Shown: piece after piece, positions 31,636 to 38,845 of the stretch | Layout: every line of letters begins with the position of its first letter | Numbering within the stretch: position 1 is the stretch's first letter | NCBI GenBank assembly: GCA_948442615.1 | Contig: CAOJSG010000012.1 | Coordinates: 1 to 46,786, forward strand | Direction: 5' to 3' | DNA: 46,786 nucleotides | DNA from: an uncultured Alistipes sp. | GTDB lineage: Bacteria > Bacteroidota > Bacteroidia > Bacteroidales > Rikenellaceae | Program-made: the position numbers and the translations under genes | Notes under the pieces: generated by a model | Seen by the model: only the letters and a program-made list of their open reading frames with translations | What the model was told of the DNA's origin: nothing | Database searches by the model: none

Positions 31636-34398
31636 ATGAAACTGAAAAATCTACTCATTCTGGCGCTTTCGCTCGTGTCGTTCGCGGCCTATGCGCAGGA
31701 GGGCGGCATCCGGGGACGGGTCGTGTCGCGTGCGGGCCGCGTGGCGCTCGACAACGTGAAGGTGACCATGACGCCGGGCGACGCGACTGCCGTTTCGGAC
31801 GCCCAGGGCGACTTCCTCTTCGAGAACATCCCCGCCGGCGAATACGCGCTCACGTTCGAGGCCGCCGAGTTCGAGCCGCTGGAGATCGCGGTGCGCGTGG
31901 ACCGCATGGTGCGCGACATCAACACGGTCGTCCTCGTTCCGGCCGCGCCGCAGCAGGTGCTCGACGACTCGATCTTCGCCGAGTTCGACACCGAATCGGC
32001 CGACGACGCCCAGGCGCTTCCCACGTCGCTGTCGGCGTCGAAGGACGTCTTCAACAACATCGCGTCGTACAAGTTCAGCGAGATGCGTTTCAACGTCCGC
32101 GGCTACGACTCGCAGTACCAGGACGTCTACATGAACGGCATCCAGCTCAACGACGCCGTGACGGGCTACACGCCCTGGTCGCTGTGGAGCGGTCTGAACG
32201 ACGCCACGCGCAACCAGGAGGTCACCTCGGGCCTGCAGGCCGCGGAGGTGGGCGTGGGCGGCATCGGCGGTACGACGAACATCGTCACCAGCCCGTCGCA
32301 GATGCGCAAGGGACTGCGCGCCAGCGTCGTCAGCGCCAATCAGATGTACCGCTTCCGCGCCATGGTCACCTATGCCTCCGGCTACCAGGACAACGGCTGG
32401 GCCTATGCCTTCTCGTTCTCCTCGCGCCAGGGCGGGAACTCCTATGTCGACGGGGTCTACTACAATGCCTACGGCTATTTCGCCGCCGTCGAAAAACGTT
32501 TCAACGACCGGCACCGCCTGTCGCTGACCCTGCTCGGCGCACCCACGGAGCGCGGAGCGCAGCAGGCCGCCGTGCAGGAGGCCTACGACCTGGTGGGCAA
32601 CAACTACTACAACCCCAACTGGGGCTATCAGAACGGTAAGAAACGCAACGCCCGCGTGCGCGACAACCACGAGCCGCTGGTGATGATGAACTACACGTTC
32701 GACATCAGCGACCGCTCGAAGATCGATCTGGCCACGTCGCTCCGCTTCGGCAAGAACGGCTATTCGGCCCTCACGTGGCAGAACGGCCCCGATCCGCGTC
32801 CGGACTATTACCGCTACCTGCCCAGCTTCTTCGTGCTGAAGCAGGATCCGATGTCGGCGGGTCTCTATTACGACGCATGGCGCGCCAATTACATGAACAT
32901 CCGCCATTTCGACTGGGACGAGATGTATCGGGCCAACTACCGCCAGACCGATCCGGAGGACGAGGCGACCTACGGCCCGGGCCGCCGTTCGAACTACATC
33001 GTCGAGGAGCGCCATACCGACCAGCTCGACTGGAATTTCGCGGCCAACTTCTCGCACATGTTCCGCAACAACTCCCGGCTGCACGGCGGCGTCGCGCTGC
33101 GCCGCAACCGGACGGAGTACTACTCCGAGGTGAAGGACCTGATGGGCGGCCAGTATTGGGCCAATGTCGACAAGTTCGCCGAGCGCGACATGGTCTCCAG
33201 CCCCATCTCGGCGCAGAACGACGTGGAGTATTACCTGCGCCACGGCCACGCCTACAAGGCCAGGACGGGCGACAAGATCAATTACGACTACTATGCGCAT
33301 GTCTTCCGCACGCGCGGCTGGCTGATGTACGAGATGAGCTTCGGCGGGTTCCGCGCCAATGTGGGCGGCGAGGTCGGCAGCGCGGCGCTGTGGCGCGAAG
33401 GCCTGTGGCGCAAGGGATTGTTCCCCTACAACTCGAAGGGCAATTCCGACGTGCAGAAGTACTTCACCTACAAGGTGAAGGGTAACTTCAGCTACCGCTT
33501 CTCGGGCTCGCACGCCATCGAGGCCAACGTGATCTACATGCAGGATGCGCCCGAATTCCAGTCGGCGTTCGTGTCGCCCCGTACGCGCAATACGGCCACG
33601 CCGGGCATCGGCACCGAGCAGGTGCTGGGCATCGACGCGTCGTACAACCTGCGTCTGGGCGATGTCAAGGCCCGCGTTTCGGGGTACTACACCACGATGA
33701 AGAACACCACGAAGGTGATCTCCTATTACGACGACGTGGCCGCCACCTTCACGAACTTCGCCATGAGCGGCATCGACAAGCTGCACTTCGGTCTGGAGGC
33801 CGCCGTGTCGGTGCCCATCTACCGCGGCCTGTCGTTCAACGGCGCCCTGAGCCTGGGACAGTACACCTACGACTCGGATCCCGACTACGTGCAGACGCAG
33901 GACAACAGCGCGCGCATCGTCTCCGAAGGCAAGGTCTACTGGAAGAATTTCCGCGTCGAGAGCTCGCCGCAGACGGCCTTGAACCTCGGCCTGTCGTTCC
34001 GCAGCAACAAGAACCTCTTCCTTTCGGTCGACTGGAACTACTACAACAACCAGTACCTCTCGATGAGCCCCATCTACCGCACCGACGCCGTGATCGACGA
34101 GGGCGGCATGTCGATGGAGGACCTGGCGAATATCCGCCGGCAGGAGAAGTTCGGCTCGGCCTACACGCTCAATGCCAGCATCGGCAAGAACTGGTATGTA
34201 CAGCGCAAGTACACGCTGGGCTTCAGCCTCGAGGTGAAGAACATTCTCAACGACCAGGACATCCGCACGGGCGGTTACGAACAGACGCGTATCGCCGAGA
34301 GCGACCTGACCTCCTCGACCAGCTATCAGCCGTTCGACTCGAAATATTTCTACATGTTCGGAACGACCTATTACCTGAATCTCTATTTCCGCTTCTGA
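31636..34398 (+). CDS. TonB-dependent outer-membrane receptor with carboxypeptidase-regulatory-like domain
   Basis: A 920-residue protein. After a signal peptide (MKLKNLLILALSLVSFAAYA) come a CarboxypepD-reg-like beta sandwich (residues of about 22-105: GGIRGRVVSRAGRVALDNVKV), a plug domain (about 125-230: MRFNVRGYDSQYQDVYMNGIQLND) and a 22-strand barrel that ends in YYLNLYFRF. It lacks the SusC signature and the gene is not followed by susD. It should import a nucleic acid fragment or another product of the locus into the periplasm using TonB energy. It begins 11 bp after the EEP gene. The substrate is inferred only from the neighbours. Confidence 0.92.
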   Translation: MKLKNLLILALSLVSFAAYAQEGGIRGRVVSRAGRVALDNVKVTMTPGDATAVSDAQGDFLFENIPAGEYALTFEAAEFEPLEIAVRVDRMVRDINTVVLVPAAPQQVLDDSIFAEFDTESADDAQALPTSLSASKDVFNNIASYKFSEMRFNVRGYDSQYQDVYMNGIQLNDAVTGYTPWSLWSGLNDATRNQEVTSGLQAAEVGVGGIGGTTNIVTSPSQMRKGLRASVVSANQMYRFRAMVTYASGYQDNGWAYAFSFSSRQGGNSYVDGVYYNAYGYFAAVEKRFNDRHRLSLTLLGAPTERGAQQAAVQEAYDLVGNNYYNPNWGYQNGKKRNARVRDNHEPLVMMNYTFDISDRSKIDLATSLRFGKNGYSALTWQNGPDPRPDYYRYLPSFFVLKQDPMSAGLYYDAWRANYMNIRHFDWDEMYRANYRQTDPEDEATYGPGRRSNYIVEERHTDQLDWNFAANFSHMFRNNSRLHGGVALRRNRTEYYSEVKDLMGGQYWANVDKFAERDMVSSPISAQNDVEYYLRHGHAYKARTGDKINYDYYAHVFRTRGWLMYEMSFGGFRANVGGEVGSAALWREGLWRKGLFPYNSKGNSDVQKYFTYKVKGNFSYRFSGSHAIEANVIYMQDAPEFQSAFVSPRTRNTATPGIGTEQVLGIDASYNLRLGDVKARVSGYYTTMKNTTKVISYYDDVAATFTNFAMSGIDKLHFGLEAAVSVPIYRGLSFNGALSLGQYTYDSDPDYVQTQDNSARIVSEGKVYWKNFRVESSPQTALNLGLSFRSNKNLFLSVDWNYYNNQYLSMSPIYRTDAVIDEGGMSMEDLANIRRQEKFGSAYTLNASIGKNWYVQRKYTLGFSLEVKNILNDQDIRTGGYEQTRIAESDLTSSTSYQPFDSKYFYMFGTTYYLNLYFRF

Positions 34399-34429
34399 TG
34401 CCGGAGGCTAACGATAAAAAGCAAGTACT

Positions 34430-35509
34430 ATGAACAGATTGGTAAAAATATGCATGGCGGCGTTCGTGGGCTTCGCAGCGGTCGGATGCTACAACGATTT
34501 CGACATGCCCGCCCCCGCCCATGTCTACACCGATGCGGATTTCGCCGACGCACGGATCATGTCGATCAAGGAGGTGAAGGAGATGTTCTACACCGCATAT
34601 CCCTTCGCCGGTCACGGTGCCGTGGGCAAGTCGATGAAGATCGACGAGAATATCGTCATCCGCGGCAAGGTGATCTCCTCGGACCGGGCCAACAACATCT
34701 ACAAGTCGCTCTACATTTTCGACAACGAGGTCTCCGACGCCTCCGATGCCGCGGCTATCGAGCTGAAACTCAACACGGGCAACTACATCTTCTGGCCCGT
34801 GGGCACGCGCGTCTACGTGAAGCTGCAGGGGCTGGTCCTGGGCGACTACCGCGGCATGCTGAGCGTGGGCATCGCCTCGCAGCAGTCGAACTACGCCAAC
34901 AACAGCCTCACGGGGATCGACATCGACCGGCATGTCTTCACGGGCGAGCAGCTGGCCATGACGCAGGCCGATACGCTGGTCGTCACGGCCGACAACTACC
35001 GGAGCGTGCTCCGCTACGACACGAACGATACCTACATGGTCCTGGGGCGCCTGGTGCGTTTCGAGGGCGTGCGGAGCAAGTTCGGCAAGGCGCAGTGGGG
35101 CTACCAGAACACCTTCCCCAACTACTTCGCCAACTCGACCTCGTACGATAAGAACTCGCCCGATATTCTCAACGAGAACATCCCCGACGAGCTGCAGTGG
35201 CGCAACATCGACCAGTGGGCGACCTATGCCGCCGTGCGCGACATGCCGACGCAGGGCGTGGCGTTCAAATCGACGCCTTTCTACGGATCGGCCTGGTTCA
35301 CCTACGGCGATATCTCGCAGATTCCGGGCAACTACGTCGTCCGCACGAGCGGCTATGCGCGCTTCCGCGAACACAAGATTCCGGCCGACGGCACGAAGGT
35401 CGATCTCACGGCGATCTATACGCTCTACACCGGATCGTACAGCGACGGCGGACGCGATGCCTACCAGCTGGCGCTGAACCGGGTGGAGGACGTCGTCGAG
35501 GTAGAATAG
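34430..35509 (+). CDS. DUF5689 family lipoprotein (OB-fold-like)
   Basis: A 359-residue lipoprotein with lipobox GFAAVGC (Cys20). Residues of about 40-150 match DUF5689 (IMSIKEVKEMF ... IVIRGKVISSDRANNIYKSLYIFDN ... GTRVYVKLQGLVLGDYRGMLSVG), which has the strand order of an OB fold. The C-terminal 100 residues seem to repeat a similar beta domain. In Bacteroidetes DUF5689 proteins occur beside TonB-dependent receptors and secreted nucleases. An OB-fold surface lipoprotein here could capture single-stranded nucleic acid for the receptor, in the place held by SusD in glycan systems; this is inference. It is the last gene, followed by a strong terminator. Confidence 0.85.
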   Translation: MNRLVKICMAAFVGFAAVGCYNDFDMPAPAHVYTDADFADARIMSIKEVKEMFYTAYPFAGHGAVGKSMKIDENIVIRGKVISSDRANNIYKSLYIFDNEVSDASDAAAIELKLNTGNYIFWPVGTRVYVKLQGLVLGDYRGMLSVGIASQQSNYANNSLTGIDIDRHVFTGEQLAMTQADTLVVTADNYRSVLRYDTNDTYMVLGRLVRFEGVRSKFGKAQWGYQNTFPNYFANSTSYDKNSPDILNENIPDELQWRNIDQWATYAAVRDMPTQGVAFKSTPFYGSAWFTYGDISQIPGNYVVRTSGYARFREHKIPADGTKVDLTAIYTLYTGSYSDGGRDAYQLALNRVEDVVEVE

Positions 35510-35556
35510 GACCCGGAACCGATTCGGATTCCGCGCGGCCCGAGGCTGTGAAAGAG

Positions 35557-35591
35557 GCGGTGCAGAAGGTAACTTCCGCACCGCTTTTTTT
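35557..35591 (+). terminator. Rho-independent terminator of the nuclease locus
   Basis: Stem GCGGTGC(A)GAAG / CTTC(C)GCACCGC with loop GTAA and a run of seven T. It lies 47 bp after the DUF5689 stop. Confidence 0.9.
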
Positions 35592-35965
35592 GCCGGCATG
35601 ATCATCTGCCTGTTATTCTCCGCCGGTACGCGCTCTCGCCGACATGTTTTTTGCCGGCTGCTCTATGTGCTCCTGTCGATATGTTTTGCCGGAACTGAAA
35701 GCGGCGGAGTGGGCCATGCGCAACTTATGCGCGACTCATGTGGGCTCGGCGGACCCGTGTGCGGGCCGGGAAAGCCTCGCCGCTGCTCAGCGGCTGACGC
35801 GGGTCATCCGGGCAGCTCGGATCGGGTCCGTTTCGGTCGGACCGGTCATTCTGGCCGCCTGACCGGAGATCGGGCCGAACCGCACTGCCAGAGAGTATGC
35901 CGGGAAACAGGAGTGCTGAGCCCCGGCCCGCCGCCCGGTTCGGACTTCGGTCCGTTGCGCGACCC

Positions 35966-36048
35966 GCCGTTCTGTCTGCCGTTCTGTCTGCCGTTCTGTC
36001 TGCCGTTCTGTCTGCCGTTCTGTCCGCCGTCTTGTCCGCCGTCCGGCC
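35966..36048. repeat. 12-bp tandem repeat (minisatellite)
   Basis: Units of GCCGTTCTGTCT: four exact copies in a row, a fifth ending in TCC, then two decayed units (GCCGTCTTGTCC and GCCGTCCGGCCC). The unit is divisible by three and leaves open frames on several strands, but it lies outside accepted genes. Confidence 0.9.
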
Positions 36049-36119
36049 CGAAGCCGGTCTGAGGAGCGCGTGCTTCCGGATCGACCTGCTGCAAGGGGCG
36101 GTCGCAACCGTCGGACACG

Positions 36120-36152
36120 AAAGAGGCTGCCCTACGCAGGAGCAGCCTCTTT
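36120..36152. terminator. Terminator hairpin at the end of the LtaS-like gene
   Basis: A perfect 11-bp stem AAAGAGGCTGC/GCAGCCTCTTT with an 11-nt loop, 25 bp beyond the stop of the minus-strand gene. T runs occur on both sides, so it may work in both directions. Confidence 0.75.
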
Positions 36153-36177
36153 TGCGGCGCGACGGACGTTGCCGGTG

Positions 36178-38235
36178 TTACCGGTTGTTCCACTCGGCCG
36201 AGGTCTGATAGCAGCTTATCGCGCGGCGGAGCCGTGCCGTGTCCGTCGCGGCGAGCGGCTCGAGTACGAACGGGTTCTCCGGAGTCGCCCGGACGCGGTA
36301 TTGTTCGTGCCGCTCGATGGGCGACAGGACCGTGAAGACGTCGTTCTCGAGGTAGCCCAGATCCTGATAGGTGGCGATGAAGGCGCGTTCGACGAAGCTC
36401 GGATCGTAGATGCTCTTGCCATAGGAGTGCGCCTCGTAGCTCATGCCGAGCAGCGAGAAGAGCGTGGGCATCAGGTCGATCTGCGAGACGGTGCGCGTTT
36501 CGAGCGCCGGGGCGATGAATCCCGGAGCGTAGATCACGCCCGGAATGTGGTATTTTTCGAGCGGCAGCTCGGTGCGTCCGGCGCTCGATGCGCAGTGGTC
36601 GGCCGTGATGACGAAGACCGTCCGGTCGAACCACGGCCGTTTGCGCGCCTCCTCCAGAAAGCGGCCCAGCGCATAGTCGGTGTACATCACCCCTCCGGCG
36701 CGCGATTTCGCATCGTTCGGAATAGCGACCTTTCCCGCCGGATAGGTGAAGGGCCGGTGGTTGCTCACGGTCATCAGATGGGCGAAGAAGGGTTTGCCGC
36801 TGCGGGCGTCTTCGTCCAACGTCCGCAGCGCCTTGGCGTAGACATCCTCGTCGCATACGCCCCAGATGTTGGCGAACGTGATCTCCTCGGGGGCGTACTG
36901 ACGCTGGTCCACGATGTCGTAGCCGTTGCCCGAGAAGAAGGTCTCCATGTTGTCGAAATAGCTGTTGCCGCCGTAGAAATACTTTACGGTGTAGCCTTTT
37001 TCGCGCAGCATGGCCCCCGTGGAGTGCATGCCGGCGTTGTGCTGCCGCTTGATGATGCTCTGGCCGGGGCAGGGCGGGAGCGACAGCGTGACGGCCTCCA
37101 GTCCGCGTACGGTGCGGTTACCCGTGGCGAAGAGCCGTTCGAAGGCCAACCCCCTCCCGTACAGGGAGTCGAGTGTCGGCGTGAGGTGGCGTCGGTCGCC
37201 GAAATGCTCCAGATAGCCGGCGCTCATGCTCTCGATGGTGATAAGCACGATGTTGCGCCGCAGTTCGTCCGGCGCGCCGGCGATCGTCCGGCGGTTGTCC
37301 TCCGTGCTGCCGTAGATGCCGTAGACGACAGCAGCGGCCTCGGCGTCGGGCAGAGTGGGGTAGAACTGCTTGTAGTTCAGTTCGTTTTTGATGAACGCAT
37401 CGTAGAACTTGTAGGCGCCGTTGGCCTGGAGCTCGTTGACGTAGACGTTCTCGTGCTGCTGGAACCGCGTGCAGAACGTGAGGGTGCCCGTCGCCAGCAG
37501 CAGGGCTGCGACGTAGGCGGGGGCGGCCACGGCCTTCCACTTCATGCCGAGCAGCTCGTCGGTGCGCCGCAGCTCGCGGCGGAACAGGAGCCGGCACAGC
37601 AGGAGCGTCGCCAGCAGTACGCCCGCGAAGATGGGCACCACGGGATAGGATTCGCGGATGTTGCCGACGACTTCGTTGGTGTAGACCAGATAGTCGACGG
37701 CGATGAAGTTGTAGCGCACGCCGAACTCGCTCCAGAAGAAGTATTCGCTCACGGCGTTGAAGACGATGCCGCCCACGTAGCAGGCGAGCAGCACGGCGAA
37801 CCACACGGCGGTCCAGCGGTGTCGGAATCCCTTGCAGAAGAGCCGCAGGGCGAAGCTCGCGGCCCAATAGCCCGTCAGGGCGGAGGCTATGGCCGGCACG
37901 ACACTGCCGTATTCGTCGAAGATCGTGTGGAAGCAGCTGACGTAGAGGAACAGCCCCGTCAGCACCGCCAGGATGAGATAGCCCCAGGGTTTGCGGTACT
38001 TGCCTTCCGAGAGGCTCATCGCGAAGAGCCACAGGAAGAAGAATCCGACGGTCAGGGCGCACAGGTCGTTCACGGCGCCCAGCAGGAAGATCTGGAGCCA
38101 TTCGCCGGGGGTGAAGCCCAGGTCGGAGGTCTGTTCGTTGAAGAGCAGCACGATGCGGACCGCCGTGCCGACGGCGATCGCCAGCAGAGCGAGTTTGAGA
38201 TAGATGCGCAGGAACAGCGCGAGGCTCTCTTTCAT
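36178..38235 (-). CDS. LtaS-like membrane phosphotransferase/sulfatase-family protein
   Basis: A 685-residue protein. Residues 1 to about 255 hold five or more membrane segments (LFLRIYLKLALLAIAVGTAVRIVL ... IFLLGAVNDLCALTVGFFF). From about residue 325 lies a periplasmic alkaline-phosphatase-superfamily domain like lipoteichoic acid synthase: metal ligand Glu335 in LITIESMSAG, catalytic Thr375 in ATGNRTVRG, then YGGNSYFDNM and the late metal motif ITADHC. Gram-negative Bacteroidetes lack lipoteichoic acid; relatives here probably move phospho-head groups (glycerol phosphate or phosphoethanolamine) onto envelope molecules. The start MKESLALFLRIY at 38235 begins the first membrane segment; the open frame upstream is non-coding. 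Confidence 0.88.
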   Translation of the reverse strand: MKESLALFLRIYLKLALLAIAVGTAVRIVLLFNEQTSDLGFTPGEWLQIFLLGAVNDLCALTVGFFFLWLFAMSLSEGKYRKPWGYLILAVLTGLFLYVSCFHTIFDEYGSVVPAIASALTGYWAASFALRLFCKGFRHRWTAVWFAVLLACYVGGIVFNAVSEYFFWSEFGVRYNFIAVDYLVYTNEVVGNIRESYPVVPIFAGVLLATLLLCRLLFRRELRRTDELLGMKWKAVAAPAYVAALLLATGTLTFCTRFQQHENVYVNELQANGAYKFYDAFIKNELNYKQFYPTLPDAEAAAVVYGIYGSTEDNRRTIAGAPDELRRNIVLITIESMSAGYLEHFGDRRHLTPTLDSLYGRGLAFERLFATGNRTVRGLEAVTLSLPPCPGQSIIKRQHNAGMHSTGAMLREKGYTVKYFYGGNSYFDNMETFFSGNGYDIVDQRQYAPEEITFANIWGVCDEDVYAKALRTLDEDARSGKPFFAHLMTVSNHRPFTYPAGKVAIPNDAKSRAGGVMYTDYALGRFLEEARKRPWFDRTVFVITADHCASSAGRTELPLEKYHIPGVIYAPGFIAPALETRTVSQIDLMPTLFSLLGMSYEAHSYGKSIYDPSFVERAFIATYQDLGYLENDVFTVLSPIERHEQYRVRATPENPFVLEPLAATDTARLRRAISCYQTSAEWNNR

Positions 38236-38478
38236 GGCGGAGAAGGGTTTGAGTCGGTGTGTCGTTCTGTCGATCGGGGCGGTTGCGCTCCGCGATTCCG
38301 GGCCGCGGCGTCCGGTCGCGTCCGGTCGCTGTCCGGCTCCCTGAGGAGTCCTCGGATCGGATTCCGGACGCGGGCCCGAATCCGGGTGCAGGCGCGTCTC
38401 CGTTTCGGCAACGTCCGCAGCCCCTCGTCGCGGAGCCGCATGTCCGGCGCGGACGGCCGAAGCCGCCGATCGCATCCG

Positions 38479-38511
38479 CAAAGGTACTATTTTTCCCTTC
38501 GGATTTACAAA
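38479..38511 (-). promoter_or_regulatory. Promoter of the LtaS-like gene
   Basis: On the minus strand TTTG (38508-38511), a 21-nt gap, then TACCTTTG (38479-38486). The predicted leader of about 235 nt is unusually long for this window. Confidence 0.75.
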
Positions 38512-38559
38512 AAGCCGGTGACAAACTGGTTGCCGCCGGGCGTTTCTCGGATTTTTGTT

Positions 38560-38633
38560 ACCGTTGTCGTTATTGTCGCCGCTGCTACTGTCGTTGTCGC
38601 TGTTGTTGTCGCAGTCGTCGTCGCTCCGATTGT
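38560..38633. repeat. Degenerate trinucleotide tract
   Basis: A run dominated by GTC, GTT and GCT triplets (for example GTTGTCGCTGTTGTTGTCGC). On the minus strand it would translate as Asp/Asn/Ser repeats, but no gene uses it. Confidence 0.6.
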
Positions 38634-38694
38634 TCCGGCCGGCCCGCTCCTTCGCGTTTCGGCGTTCCGGGGCGCGGGGTTCCCGGACACGCAC

Positions 38695-38804
38695 GCAGCG
38701 AACGGCTGTCGGACGAGTTTCCGATGTCGAAAGGCATCCCCGTCGCAGTAGGTGCCGGCAGGGGCGAATCGCAGAATCGGTCTTGTCCGACAGCCGCTCG
38801 CTGC
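38695..38804. repeat. 23-bp near-perfect inverted repeat with 64-nt interior
   Basis: The arms at 38695-38717 and 38782-38804 match at 21 of 23 positions when one is reversed and complemented (core CGGCTGTCGGAC). Inside, CCGAT/ATCGG and GGCATC/GGTGCC can pair too, so the RNA could form a long branched hairpin. Confidence 0.7.
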
Positions 38805-38809
38805 GGAGG

Positions 38810-38830
38810 GTTCGGCCGCTTCGGCCGAAC
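38810..38830 (-). terminator. Hairpin after the M16 peptidase gene
   Basis: A perfect 9-bp stem GTTCGGCCG/CGGCCGAAC with a 3-nt loop, 15 bp beyond the stop of the minus-strand M16 gene. No U tract follows; it may act with the larger inverted repeat just downstream. Confidence 0.5.
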
Positions 38831-38845
38831 GGGCGGGCCGGTCGG

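Larger units (their letters stand above)
35510..36177 (+). other. Intergenic stretch between convergent operons, with terminators and tandem repeat
   Basis: This 668-bp spacer holds the terminators at 35557-35591 and 36120-36152 and the 12-bp tandem repeat at 35966-36048. Long open frames on both strands here owe their length to the repeat and high GC; their translations are low-complexity and I do not accept them. Confidence 0.6.
38236..38845 (-). other. Long spacer with leader, trinucleotide tract and inverted repeat
   Basis: This 610-bp spacer lies between two minus-strand genes. It holds, from the M16 side, a hairpin (38810-38830), a 23-bp inverted repeat (38695-38804), a GTC/GTT-rich tract (about 38560-38633), the promoter at 38479-38511 and a leader of about 235 nt for the LtaS-like gene. 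No coding frame is convincing. Confidence 0.6.

Noticed and set aside
31636..35509. SusC/SusD pair
   Set aside because: The receptor lacks a following SusD; the downstream lipoprotein is DUF5689 with no TPR-like SusD helices.
35966..36048. Possible CRISPR array
   Set aside because: The 12-bp units are directly adjacent with no spacers and no cas genes are present.
35598..36062. A 154-residue frame with a hydrophobic start and PFCLPFCL repeats
   Set aside because: Its length depends on the 12-bp tandem repeat, it starts right after a strong terminator and it has no promoter.
38236..38694. N-terminal extension of the LtaS-like protein with Asp/Asn/Ser repeats
   Set aside because: It reads through the promoter at 38479-38511 and the trinucleotide tract; the true start opens the first membrane segment.
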